From positions 49,426,716 to 49,490,715 of the forward strand of contig CM060969.1 of NCBI GenBank assembly GCA_030765045.1: a stretch of 64,000 nt of DNA, read 5' to 3'. The DNA comes from Tenodera sinensis. Its lineage: Eukaryota > Arthropoda > Insecta > Mantodea > Mantidae. The notes beneath the pieces are model-generated. The model was not told the origin of the DNA, ran no database searches, and saw only the letters and a list, made by a program, of their open reading frames with translations. Position numbers and translations under genes: made by a program. Shown in pieces: positions 23,717 to 34,798 of the stretch (position 1 is its first letter; the number at the start of each line of letters is the position of its first letter).

Positions 23717-24465
23717 ATTTTTAGAAAAAGGTCCGTGTGTGTGTCTGTCTGTGTGTCTATGGACAGCATAACTCAAAAACGAAAAGTCAGTTAAAAACCA
23801 AAGTTGTTATTTAAGTTTAGTGTCTTTCAAGGATGCAACACGAAGATTTTGAAGAAAATAAACCCCACCCTAAACTACCCTTTACATGGAAAATTTTTGG
23901 AAAATTTTTATTTTCTTGAAAATGGCTCTAACGATTTTGATTAAAATGTCATATGTTTGAGATATTTTTATGACAAATTAAATGTATATCTTGAATTTTC
24001 TGGCTATGCCGCTGTAGTAGTATTTACTCTGGACGACTTTTACATTATTGGTAAACCGTTAGAGATAGATCAAATCATACTCTACAAAAAATGTAGATCT
24101 TACTAAAATACACAATATATGTCTGAATAAATTTTCTTGTAGGATGAACCATTTCGGAGATATTCCTTGTTATGTGTGTGAGCTTCGGAAAACTTAAAAC
24201 TTTCGTGAAATGGAACATCGTTGTTCATTTGTTTTGCATGTTAAATGTGCAAAGAGACCGGAATCTCAAAGCTTTAAAAGATTTGACTATCGCACAAAGA
24301 CTTCAGTATTCTAATATTCCCCTTGCACCTACAAGGAAATAAGCAATGAAATGATTTGTACAAATGTTTATCTTAACACGAAGAAGACATAGGAATAAAA
24401 GTTTGTAAGAATGGTTAGTACAGGAGTAGAGAAAGTCTTGTGAGTGCAACACATCAGATTTTTTC
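23581..24465 (+). repeat. R1 repeat, full-length reference copy
   Basis: Reference copy used here to define R1. ACTTTCTCTACT at 23585-23596 is matched in perfect inverse by AGTAGAGAAAGT at 24425-24436, giving an 852-bp unit. About 25 further shared bases follow (GTGAGTGCAACACATCAGAT). Internal blocks include GAGATTTCACCGGAAATATG, CATAACTCAAAAACGAAAAG, GGATGCAACACGAAGATTTT, TAAACTACCCTTTACATGG, GAACCATTTCGGAGATATTC and CCCTTGCACCTACAAGGAAA. A run of about 34 A at 23680-23714 and a GT-rich stretch after it sit where other copies have (CA)n. No frame is open for more than a few dozen codons. I know of no class for it. Confidence 0.85.
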
Positions 24466-24605
24466 TTGTGGTCATGCAAGGAGCATGAAGCCATCACATA
24501 TAGATGAGCTTTTTTTAAAAATCTGACAATCGCTCTAGTCTGCTGTACAAGCAATTTGTAACGAAACAATTTCTACAAATGTTTAACTCTATCAGCAAGG
24601 GTGTC
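24466..24605 (+). repeat. R1 tail fragment
   Basis: Directly after the full copy comes a second, shorter piece of R1 3' sequence: GGTCATGCAAGGAGCATG, ATCTGACAATCGCTCTAG, TACAAGCAATTTGTAACGAA and ACAAATGTTTAA. A very similar subfamily opening is seen at 40556. Confidence 0.6.
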
Positions 24606-25469
24606 AATAAGAAAAAGAGAGAGAAAGGGTAGCAACTGCTCCCACACCACACTACGGAACGGCGTAGGATGTTCAATTTGAAGCTGTACATTCGTATTCA
24701 GTACACCGTTGTTTGCCTCTACAAATACACAGCACATTGTGACATTAAAAATGAACCCCTTTTGTGCAGATATTTCAAATCACTTAGTTTTAAGATCGAA
24801 AGTCGTGTTTTCTCATTACTAATTTATTTAAATCGGGTTTCAAAGCCGAACTACTTAACCATAGAACATGAACTGAACTTATATCTGTTAATGTAGACAT
24901 AGATCTGCTTTTTACATGATTAAATTTTGAAATACGGTAACTGGTCCTAACAGATTATTGAATGGCGTCGTTGGAAGTTTGTGGCGAGTTTGTTTCAATT
25001 CCTCAACCCTCTATCGTCAAGTGTGTCCTACATGAGAATAACATTAATTATAATATTGAAAATGTGATTGCCCTAGTAGTATAATTTTTTCATCCTGAAA
25101 ATATTAATTAAATTACAGCGCAATGATAATGGTTATATTAAAGTAAATAATGAGTAATAATAATTATTATTGTATCTTTTAAGAAAATATTGACGTACTG
25201 ATATAACGATCTTGCCATATTCATATATATGTTTTTGTTAAAATGGCGCCTAATGTTAAAATTAGACACATAGCGTAATGAATAATCAGACATTAAACTA
25301 AATAGTTTGTCCATTATATAAAATACAAAAATAATTTGAACGCGCGTAGTCATTCTGAAGTTTGGTCCTGTTTACTAGTTTGAACTGCAGGTGTAGCCTG
25401 CTGGCATGGAGGAAGGTATACAGCTCAGCAGCGGAGGTGACTCCTAAGAGACATTTAATGACACGCCTG
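24606..25469. other. No recognised feature
   Basis: A+T-rich sequence; no exon or repeat family assigned. Confidence 0.35.
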
Positions 25470-25565
25470 AGACAGGTAGAAGAAAAAGTTTTTAATAGTC
25501 TTAAAAGAATGAGTAGAGGAACTCATATGAATGCAACGTTTCAGATTTTTTCTAATGGGCAAACA
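25470..25565 (+). repeat. R1 3'-end fragment
   Basis: GTTTTTAATAGTCTTAAAAGAATGAGTAGAGGAACTCAT and GCAACGTTTCAGATTTTTTC line up with the last 90 bases of R1, including a decayed version of the terminal AGTAGAGAAAGT. Confidence 0.5.
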
Positions 25566-25645
25566 ATACTGTTCGATCCAGAATTTCAGTTTGCAGCATC
25601 TTAAGATCTAAGTTCTAAACTTTAAGAGGAATTCGTTATTAGTTA

Positions 25646-25646
25646 T

Positions 25647-25696
<50 letters not shown>
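25646..25696. repeat. Poly-T tract (about 50 bases)
   Basis: An uninterrupted run of T following a short unassigned stretch after the R1 fragment at 25470-25565. Confidence 0.98.
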
Positions 25697-25697
<1 letters not shown>

Positions 25698-26265
25698 GGT
25701 GGTCACGAACAAGAATTTCCTACCATTCTGTATACCCTGGGCTCTATATATGCCATCGTTACTGTTTAGTAGGACATTTTACCGACCTTTTCAACCGCCG
25801 CGCACATACGTAGGTATAAGAGGGGTATGTGGAGCGTTCTGCCTTTGTTGTTTGACTAAGCAGTTGTGTATGTTTTGGAACCCTAGGACTAAATTTTTAG
25901 ACAAAAATGTCATTTTCGCTTTTTGAATTATGTCATATAAATTTTTATAGACACCTATGAATCATTTTTCCCGTCACGCGAGTTTTAAAACCATGTCACT
26001 CGTGTGCTTCATTTTAACCACTCTGGGTTTTAATTTTGTATGAAATAGTTCCTTACATTTCAGTTTTGCTGTGATATGTATGTAGATTTGCACACATAAT
26101 CTCAAACGTGTTTTATAAACGTTCACATATGCCTTATACATTGGCTCACTAAAAGTAATTTATGCTGAAAAGGAATATCAACACTAACAACTTCTTAAAA
26201 ACTAGAATGTATTTCCCTGCAACTAATAACAGCTTTAATCAAATACTTTAATTTATTTCCAATTT
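25697..26265. other. No recognised feature
   Basis: A+T-rich sequence; no exon or repeat family assigned. Confidence 0.35.
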
Positions 26266-26918
26266 ACTTAAGGACACCAGGTACTGCTTTCACTTTTGCC
26301 GTACTCAATTTTTTGCTGCCCAAATTAATCTGTTTTAAATGAAATTTGGGGGTGTTTAGATAACAAATATTTCTACATTTAATAAATGCATAATATTTAG
26401 GTTAAATTTTGTGCAAAAGTGGTGTAAAGTGTGACCACGTTTTTAACAAAAAAATTTCTGCCTCATACTTCTTGTGCAGTTTTCTCCATAATCATTGATT
26501 CTACAGCCATCTTATTTCTGTCTGTGGTAGTCAATAGATAATTTGATATGTGTATCTAAGAAAATATACTTGCCATAAAATGAGGAGGGGTGGGGGAAAT
26601 ATTGCATATGTAATCACACAAATTGTATATTTTTTATCAGTTATACTTATTTTTAATCATCTCAAACTTACTATTTCTAAACAAGGCTTGCTCAGAAGTG
26701 AAAGTGGATGATCCTATGGTACAGTAAAAATTTCAAGTCAGTATCTTTAATAGACTTTGAGAAAAGTGCACAAGAAGTGTTAAAAATGAAGTTACTGGAA
26801 ACTGAGGTTAAAGTGTGGAAAACGGGAGCGTATCCATGCGCCGCCATATATAAATGACCAAATTAAAGGATTCATTACTCTGTACCATACCCTGCAACAT
26901 ACACTATTTTTTAGAATA

Positions 26919-26961
<43 letters not shown>

Positions 26962-27000
26962 GGTATTTTCACTGAAATTCGCTTCCTGGTGTCCTTAAGT
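26266..27000. mobile_element. MITE-like DNA element with 16-bp perfect TIRs and TTAA ends
   Basis: ACTTAAGGACACCAGG at 26266-26281 is perfectly inverted at 26985-27000. The TTAA inside each end, followed by GGACACCAGG inwards, suggests a piggyBac-type nonautonomous element with TTAA target duplication. If the TIR really includes the AC, another superfamily is possible. There is no transposase frame. A poly-A run of about 37 lies at 26920-26959, inside the right end. Confidence 0.7.
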
Positions 27001-28212
27001 ATCAGAAAATGTCACTAGTATCTCTGGAAAAGGTGAAACAGTTTTTTTAAAAAAATCTACATTTTTCGCTAAATAAAAGTAACTCTGAGAGACTGTTTGA
27101 GCTAGAACAGAGCACAATAATGTTTTATTTATATCAAGTGTGCTAATTGTCAAGTAAACAGATGTAAAACTGAAGAGGTTAGCAAATTCAGTGCCAGTGT
27201 TTCTTTACTGCAGCTAAAGCGATGAGCTGCATTGAGGCATGTGGAAAGCTAATTTGCAATTTCAAGACATTGCTCATATGTAAATAATCTAGAACTGTGC
27301 ACGTAAAACAGGACGGCGAAAAGATACACCTTGCTATACATACTCCATCTATGATGTCTCCCGAAGATGCCGGGACAACATAAATGGAAGTGACTGCATC
27401 GGATAACACTCAACCAGAATGTTTCATCTTTACAATGGCAGCAACACGTAGGTATTTTGTCATAAAATCACCCTGTGCCACAGAAGTACCTTAGGGAATT
27501 TAAAGTTATATCTTGACAGCATTGTAAAAATTGTTTCATTGGAGTTGAGGGTGATGTTGAGAGGAAGCGACGTTTACTGGGATGTGGCAGATGCGTGTTC
27601 GCCACCAACTCCTGAATGGCAAGGATCTGCAGCGGGGGAGTGTGGGCGGCAACGCTGTCACCGCGCGATACATCTATTGATGTGCACTTGAAACGGCTAT
27701 TCATTGTCACCAAACCGACTTCCACTCGAGCAGAAATTCTTGAAAGGACCCAAAGTGTTCTCGTCAAAGAGATACCAAACAATATGTGCTACAAATAAAT
27801 ACTTTTGTAATATTTCCTAATACCTGTCCCTGCAAAAAATGGGGAACGAGGAAGATAAAAGATTTTGACGTGTAGGAATAAAATCACAACAGCCGCTGTT
27901 AAATATCTGTACAAGACATTTGCTTTCATCACCTACCATGTGCTGCTCTTTGATGCCTGCTCCAGGGTTAACAGATTCTAGCTCAGACACATTCTATTAA
28001 TAGATAATATGCCGATTCAAATCCTAATTCATTCAAAGTAACCTTTAACGTGCAACAGGGTTGCCAAAATTTTCATAACAGGGGCCATACCACCTGTCTG
28101 AGAAAGAGTAGCACAAGTTTAGGATAGTAACCATAAACTCACAGGTGCGAGGCGCATTGATCACATTAGGTTTCATATTAATTTTATTGAGCTAAACTCC
28201 ATACCTAAATAT
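27001..28212. other. No recognised gene
   Basis: A moderately G+C-rich portion (27540-27730) has a 104-codon minus-strand frame with no recognised domain. Nothing else could be assigned. Confidence 0.3.
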
Positions 28213-28753
28213 TGCGACAAAAGCAGTTTCTTTTTTCTTACTTTTCCTTCTAAAACTTTTGCACAACAACACCGTTATTTTTAATGCCGTTAACACAATT
28301 TACAGTCTTTCGTGATATTAGAACTCACAACTGTTTTCTTTTCCTAACCTTGACTCACTCCTTGCACTGTTTGCCTTCATTTTCTTTGTCTCTCAAACAG
28401 CTGACTAACGATACCATCACTCGACACTCATTAACGGCTTCACTAACTAGCTTTCGACACTACCGTACACACACAAACACACTAAAACTAAAAACTGATT
28501 CCTCGATGTCTCATGTCTGTAACTACTATCTGCTCTCGTTGCCTCACCTCCTTATATAGAGAGGATGACGAACTTCTAGAAATACGCCGGCCGCCGGCAC
28601 TTCTCGAATAATGTGGAAAGCCCCTTTTGGTTCTGCCGCTCTAGTTGTCACGGTTTACAACAGTCACGCTGCCTAGCGCTACGCACTGCAAGTACTCTGA
28701 GGTAGCCCGGCCCCGGGCCTTTGCTTTTGCCGCTGCCTTAGACCGGCTTCACA
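28213..28753 (-). mobile_element. LTR copy 1 (diverged solo LTR of a Gypsy-like element)
   Basis: Homologous, block by block, to the LTR at 31881-32447: it opens TGTGAAGCCGGTC on the minus strand (28753), keeps TTCTAGAAGTTCGTCATCC, and ends near GACAAAAGC. A canonical TATA box (CTATATAAGG, minus strand, 28560-28551) sits in the middle with a G+C-rich stretch (GCCGGCGGCCGGCG) just upstream. No primer-binding site is visible beyond 28213, so it is probably a solo LTR or older fragment. Several TTCNNGAA words near the TATA box look like heat-shock-type half sites. Confidence 0.65.
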
Positions 28754-28944
28754 CTACATTAAGATCTTTTATATGAAAGTTTATGTTAATACCACTTCAT
28801 ATAAGTAGAATGAAACTGAATTTTCTTTGCTTTAACTGCAGACATTTATGTTTCTAATTTGTACAGTACATCGAAACGGACACTAATAATTGTTCGTCAG
28901 TGACAACAGACTTAAAATAAGCATAAATAGTTCAGCTGAAATTA

Positions 28945-29135
28945 TTTTGACCGAGCAAGAAACTCCACGGTAACGTGTGAGGCTCGCATTCGGGAGGTCG
29001 TGAGTTCCATTCCAATGGGCCACCAGTTTGACTGAACTTTTTGTGTAAAACTCGCCAAGGTGAATGCCAGATTGGATACTTAATTCCACGCCCCGAAGCT
29101 TTACCTTTAGTCTAAAACAGTAGTATATATGGAAA
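28945..29135 (+). repeat. SINE-F-like, tRNA-related repeat (diverged)
   Basis: A tRNA-like segment (GGTCGTGAGTTCCATTCC resembles a B box) is followed by TTTTTGTGTAAAACTCGCCAAGG and ATTCCACGCCCCGAAGC. It shares layout with 32695-32900, where GGTCGTGGCTTCAAACCC and TTTCTGGCGTAAAAACCTACAGC stand in equivalent places. Family membership is moderate. Confidence 0.45.
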
Positions 29136-29747
29136 CTAGATGGTAGCAATGAATCCTGCGCGATCTATCCACAGAAAATATAAGCAAATAGACTGGATGG
29201 CACCCTAATGCCATCTGCCCGTCACAGAGGTGCAGGTACATTTGTCCTGCACTGCTCCCTCGTGTACTCCTGACGATGCAAGATACGAGTTGCCCTGCAC
29301 TGCTCCCTCTGTGGCACGTGACGAAGCAGGAATGATACCTTGAAGGTTAACTGTCCTCCATACACCGTTCTATGAGTATCTCATGAAAGATCCGTCGCAA
29401 TATTACTACGTAGTTAAAGCAATGTAAAAGGAATAGAGAAAAACATTTTGCATAACTCATATTCAAAAGGTAGAACAAAAATTCTTTTAAACTAATTAAA
29501 ATTAAGAAATGCCTACACCAACATTTCCTTATATCTGTATACTAAGCTTAAATTAAACTTTTGGGAGCGACACGATAAGTGTCCAAGGAGCATTTCATAT
29601 TACCATATCAAAAAGTGATTAAATATGAATAAAGATTGCCATATATCCTAAAAACGTTTTGAGATAGATTGTTAAAATTTGGCGTGTACATTATGTGTTG
29701 AGTATATCTACAGTAAACATTCAAGGCAATCAGAAGAAAGGTGTGTA
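29136..29747. other. No recognised gene; short direct similarity
   Basis: TGCACTGCTCCCTC and nearby bases appear twice (29249-29264 and 29296-29311) in a local duplication near 29220-29335. Otherwise unassigned. Confidence 0.3.
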
Positions 29748-30645
29748 GTTTTACTTTCTCTACTGGTAAGTAGAGGAAGTGTTGTATTCCACCCAAAAAT
29801 TCGATATCGAGATTGCACCGGAAAAATATGTTTCGAGGCCTCCTAAATCCAAAAAAAGCATTTTTACTTTTTCTATTGGTAAGTAGGGGAAGTATTGTAT
29901 TCCATTAAAAAATTCGATGTCGAAATTTCACCGGAAATATATGTTTTGAGATCCCTGAATCCAAAAAAAGCATTTAAGAGAAAGATTTGTGTGTGTGTTA
30001 GTCTGTGGACAGCATAACTCGAAAACGAAAAGTTGGATGCGACACGAAGAGTTTGAGGACAATAGACCCACCCTAAACTGCCCTTTACATTTAAAATTTT
30101 TCGAAAATGTTAATTTTCTTGAAAATGACTCTAAAGATTTGGATTAAAATATCATATGTTTAAGATATTTTTATGACAATTGAAATGTAGGTATATTTTG
30201 AATTTTCTAGCTATAGCCTATGTAGTCCTATTTACTCTGGATGACTTTTGAATAACGCGTAAACCGTAAGAGATAGACAAAATCTTACTGTACAAACAAA
30301 TGTAGATCTTGCTGAAACACACAATTTATGTCTAAATAAACGTTTCTGTAGAGTGAACCATTTCGGAGATATTCCTTGTTATTTATGTCAGTTTCGGAAA
30401 AAAAAATTTATATGTTAAGCGTGCAAAGAGAACGGGATCTCAAAGCTAAAAAGATTTGACTATCGTTCAAAGCCTACTGTATTCCCACATGCTCCTTGCA
30501 CCTACAAGGAAATAAGCAATAAGATAATTTCTGTAAATGTTTTGTCTCAAGTAACACTTAGAAGATGGAAGAATAAGAGTTTGTAAGAATGGTTAGTATA
30601 AGAGTAGAGAAAGTCGTGTGAGTGCAACACATCAGATTTTTAATA
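29748..30645 (+). repeat. R1 repeat, full-length copy with duplicated start
   Basis: ACTTTCTCTACT at 29753-29764 and the perfect inverse AGTAGAGAAAGT at 30603-30614 bound an 862-bp unit. The first 120 bases are duplicated: the start motif and GAGATTTCACCGGAAA block appear at 29753-29865 and again at 29871-29990. The body is slightly shortened around 30030. It is the copy closest to the one at 23585. Confidence 0.85.
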
Positions 30646-31229
30646 CTGTTTTTACAATTGCATTCATTGCCATATATAAGTAAAATCCCTAGAGTTGTTC
30701 ATAGCTTTTATAATATTACTTTGCGCAGCACTGCATTTGTGTGACCAAAATTTGTACATACAGGCTGTTAGGGGTGTAAGTGCATAGGTGTATTTTGGGG
30801 GCAGTGTAATGAACATTGCTACCTACATCAATATTTGCTTCACTTGTGAACTTACACTTTGTTTATTAAGAGTAGTATATTTTCAAGTTACTTCCTCTAA
30901 GTAGTCGTGACACAGAAGGCTTGACGCAGAGCGGGCCGGTCTCATAATAACGAATGGTGTACTAGAACCGAGTTCCAATGCTTTCTGGAAGGTCAGTTAC
31001 TTCAGTACCTAGACCAGTAGTTCACGCACTGAGGTGTGAAACAAAACGGGCAGTCTATACGACAGGAGTTACGGCTATACATAAAACTTCAGGTACCTAG
31101 TACATTTTAATTGATTTGTGAGAAAACTGTTAGATGGATAGAAAAACTAACACACCGAAGTGGATACACATATACTAAGGTATCAGTTATCAACATATGT
31201 GCATTTATATCCCTAATTGCATGTATGTA
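30646..31229. other. No recognised feature
   Basis: A+T-rich sequence; no exon or repeat family assigned. Confidence 0.35.
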
Positions 31230-31256
31230 CACACACACACACACACACACACACAA
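31230..31256. repeat. (AC)n microsatellite
   Basis: Thirteen AC units. Confidence 0.95.
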
Positions 31257-31751
31257 CCTCAGAAACTGCAGCACATGCCAACCACAAGTCATTGTCTCAT
31301 GTCCACCGAGGATAGCTCTTAAGATGACGTAATTGGGTGTTGGACAAAAGACAAAAATGGAGGTGCGGCATCTGTTGTCGAGATTCATTGTAAGAAAGGC
31401 ATTGTGTATTAGTTACAAAGTTGTCAGCAGCACCCCAGACAGGGCGGAAAATCAACAACCCCTAATAATCTGTATCAGTAGCACGTTATGATGGCTCTCC
31501 AGAAGAGTGGGGCGCAATGCTCACTTGAGTATAATAGACCGTGACTGTTTGCCATTGTGTCATTCAACGCAAAATATGTATCGCTCTCCTTCTTTTGTTC
31601 ACGAGGGGAGAAACTTGCCTCATGACGAAACTTTGTAAATATAACAGTCCCATCAGAATTATTGCCTGTGGTAGACAGAGGAGACATGTGGTACATTTAA
31701 TTAAACGGACATGTTTTGAGGTCTGTGAAAAATGATCAGGAAAAGGTGTGC

Positions 31752-31756
<5 letters not shown>
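31257..31756. other. No recognised feature
   Basis: Unassigned sequence between two microsatellites. Confidence 0.3.

Positions 31757-31806
<50 letters not shown>
31757..31806. repeat. (GA)n microsatellite
   Basis: About 25 GA units. It abuts the short remaining internal piece of the LTR element on its right. Confidence 0.97.
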
Positions 31807-31809
<3 letters not shown>

Positions 31810-31858
31810 CCTACATAAAAAAAATTGAGATAAATATTGTGACAAAATATCAATTCGA

Positions 31859-31879
31859 CGAATCCCACTTCTGACACCA
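31859..31879 (-). other. Primer-binding site of LTR element (tRNA-Leu type)
   Basis: On the minus strand, one base after the LTR end, TGGTGTCAGAAGTGGGATTC is complementary to the CCA-extended 3' end of tRNA-Leu as I remember it (...GAATCCCACTTCTGACA plus CCA). This orients the element on the minus strand. Only about 50 bases of internal sequence follow before the (GA)n tract, so the coding region is gone. Confidence 0.8.
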
Positions 31880-31880
31880 G

Positions 31881-32447
31881 TGTAACAAAAACGACAAAAG
31901 TCCTGTCAAATTAATTTTTTATCACTTTATTTTCTTCTAAGTGAATGTACAACAGTTCTCTTCTATTGACGTTAACACACTCTACAGTATTTCGTGATAT
32001 TACAACTCACTCTGTTTCTCTTCACTTTCTCTGTCGCTCAAACAGCCGACATTGATGATCCAATCACTCAACACTCATTAACTGCTTCGCTATCTTCCTT
32101 TCAACGCGACATACACATGCAGCTGACACACACATACACGCACACGCGCGCGCGCACACACACACACACTAAAACTAAAAGCTGAACTGACTCACTCGCC
32201 ACCTCATATAGCGAGGATGACGCAACAGTCCTTTCTCGAACTTCTAGGAATATTCGGCCGCCGGACACTTCTCCAATAATCCGGAAAGCCCGCTTTGACG
32301 TGCCGCGCTCGTTGTTAGGTGTTTGTTCTCGTGAGTGGTTCGGGGAAGCTTAACCTTGAAAGCTTTTGAGACACGCCGCACCTGGTGTGTGCTATGAAGT
32401 AGATTGGCCCCGACCATCCTTTGTTGGGCGCCGTGGCCGGCGTCACA
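31881..32447 (-). mobile_element. LTR copy 2 (5' LTR remnant of a Gypsy-like element)
   Basis: 567 bp. On the minus strand it starts TGTGACGCCGGCC (32447) and ends TTTGTTACA (31881), giving TG...CA ends, then the primer-binding site. It carries a TATA-like CTATATGAGG near 32210, a CA/CG microsatellite in the transcribed part (32124-32169) and AATAAAG near 31926 as a polyadenylation signal. Gypsy-like is inferred from the tRNA-Leu primer site and LTR layout, since no protein remains. Its sister is at 28213-28753. Confidence 0.8.
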
Positions 32448-32694
32448 ATATCATAATTCTTACTTAAGCTCTACGCCTTTCATGGCTGAAAGATGAAGAC
32501 CTTTACGAAATATCCCACTATAAGCAATCATTATTACATAGTAAACATGTTTTTATATTTATTTTACGTTGCTTTAACTACGTGGTCATTTCGCGAAGGA
32601 ACTGTTAAAGATACTTTGTGGCTCGTGTGGCGGACAATTAGGCTTCTAGGTTTTATCCTTACAAACCACTTTGCTTCTTCACGTGTTCAAAGAG

Positions 32695-32900
32695 ACAGCT
32701 GTCATCCTCCGTGGTATAGGCGTAACATGCTAGCCTTTCATTCCAGAGGTCGTGGCTTCAAACCCGTTGGAGGGCGATGCATTTTTTCTGGCGTAAAAAC
32801 CTACAGCAGAGCTCAGATTTACGGCACGTAAACGAGCCTCAATCCTGATTAAGATGCTTCTGATCAAAATTAAGTGGTGTTTGACCTCGCCGGTAAAAAA
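32695..32900 (+). repeat. SINE-F-like, tRNA-related repeat
   Basis: A tRNA-like head (CGTGGTATAGGCGTAACATGC, then B-box-like GGTCGTGGCTTCAAACCC) is followed by a body with GGCGTAAAAACCTACAGC and CCTGATTAAGATGCTTCTGA and an A-rich tail (AAAAAAGAAAAG). No clear target duplication. Confidence 0.55.
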
Positions 32901-33099
32901 GAAAAGACTTTATGGAAAATTACACAAAATTAATTCTTAAGATGAATACTAAACAGCCTACGTATTCCTAAGTGATGCAAAACACACATTTTAACTGTCG
33001 TGTAAATATCTTAATTACAGAATGGTAGATATTGTAATCAGTATCGTTAGTCATTCTTGATAAAATGAAAAATATCGAGCATTTTGTCATTTAAAGTCT

Positions 33100-33350
33100 G
33101 ATTTGGGGTATGGATACACCAGTACTTGAAAATCTTTGTGTTGTATCTTTGAAAATACTGAATTTAAATGACAAGTATTCGACTATTGGTTTTTGAGTTG
33201 TGCTGTTCACTTACACGCTTACATCAAGGAGTGCTAAAACAGTTTATTTTTTCGGGGACCTCAAAATATGCATGTTTGGTGAAATTCTGGTTTGAAAATA
33301 TTAGGTGAAATGGAATACTTATTAGGTACACGTAGAGAGAGGAAATAATG
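33100..33350 (-). repeat. R1 fragment
   Basis: Minus-strand R1 5' part: CTTTGTGTTGTATCTTTGAAA, GGTTTTTGAGTTGTGCTGTTC, GGGGACCTCAAAATATGC, TTGGTGAAATTCTGG, ending GTACACGTAGAGAGAGG. The simple-repeat site is just TTACACGCTTACA here, so the microsatellite has not expanded or has decayed. Confidence 0.7.
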
Positions 33351-34004
33351 CTATCCATCCGATCACAAAATGTGTAGGTTTAACTGAGACACTCTGTATA
33401 GTCATGCCGCATCGTGCAAAGCCTTGGAGGACATAGCTTCGCCTGAGACTCAGCAATTGCCTCCTGAAGCCAGGATATATACCTACATGTCAACAGGGAA
33501 CTGTGTCTTTTAGATTTTTCTCCTATATTAGCGCCCGTCTTTTCGTTTTTTATTGTGTTGCTGGGTTTCTCCTTGCCCTATTTTTCCCCTTTTGAATTGG
33601 CCTGCTTTCTCGTCTCTGGTCTTTACAGAAAACTCTCATTTCGCTTCTTAACAATTTCTCTCTCGCTCTCGGCGTTGTCGATGCAGTGTTTGATGTGTAT
33701 ATAACAAACATGACGGGGTTGTAAATGGTTTAGCGAGGAGGGGTTGGGAGGTTGCTTATCGGGGACTGCCTGCCTGCCTTGCATTGTGTTTCCTACCCGC
33801 GTTCCCAGGCTCATTGAGCTCGCTCTGCTTGCCTGCAACAAGGACACATGAAACCTCCCTGCCTTATTCAGCCTCTCATCAAAATTACTAATTTCACCTA
33901 AAATCCATATTTTTAGATCTTCCTGAATTCAAGAAAGACATCCTTAGAAAATTTCTGTATTGTATTTCTGGCTATAAACAAACAACTAGTACTGAAAACG
34001 AAAA
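33351..34004. other. No recognised gene
   Basis: Unassigned sequence; pyrimidine-rich 33500-33660 and a small G+C-rich part 33700-33840 with no protein match. Confidence 0.3.
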
Positions 34005-34753
34005 AAATCTAATGTATTGCACTCATATGACTTTCTCTAATTAACCATTCTTACAAACTCTCAGTCCTCTACATATCTCCTTCATGTCAATCGAGATAAA
34101 CATTAGCAGCAATTAACTTATTGTTAATTTTCTTGTATGTGCAAGAGCAATATGAGGATACAGTAGGCTTTGAGCGATAGTCAAATGTTTTAAAGCTGGT
34201 TGCTTATGCAGGCTATGAAATTCCATTCTCTTTGCACAGCCAAGAGCTAAAAAGCTGAATAACGACCTTCTATTTGGAACACGTTTAAGTATTGCAAAGC
34301 TCACACACATAGCAAGGAATATCTCCGAAATGATTCACTCCACAAAACTGCATTTAGACATAACTTGTGAGTTTCAACAAGATCTACATTTTTCGTACGG
34401 TAAGATTTGGTCTATCTCTTACGGTTTACCAGTTATGCAAAAGTCATCCAGGGTAAACAGGACTACATAGGCTATAGCCAGAAAATTCAAAATATGTATT
34501 TCATTTGACATAAACATATTTTAAACATATGGCATTTTAATCAAAATGGTTAGAGCTATTTTTTAAAAAAAATGAAATTTTTCGAAAATATTCCATGTAA
34601 AGGGTAGTTTAGAGTGGATAAATTTTCTTCAAAATCTTCGATTCGCATCCTTGAAAGATATTAAACTTAAGTACCAACGTTGGATTGTAACTGACTTTTC
34701 ATTTTTGAGTTATGCTGTTCACAAACACACACACAAACACACACAAAGACACA

Positions 34754-34798
<45 letters not shown>

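Noticed and set aside
27468..27782. 104-codon minus-strand frame
   Set aside because: No recognisable domain, no splice-site support, and an overlapping open frame on the other strand. Likely chance in a G+C-richer patch.
28540..28760. Possible hsp70 gene promoter (minus strand)
   Set aside because: TATA box plus heat-shock-like words first suggested this, but the homologous copy at 31881-32447 has LTR ends and a tRNA-Leu primer site, so it is an LTR.
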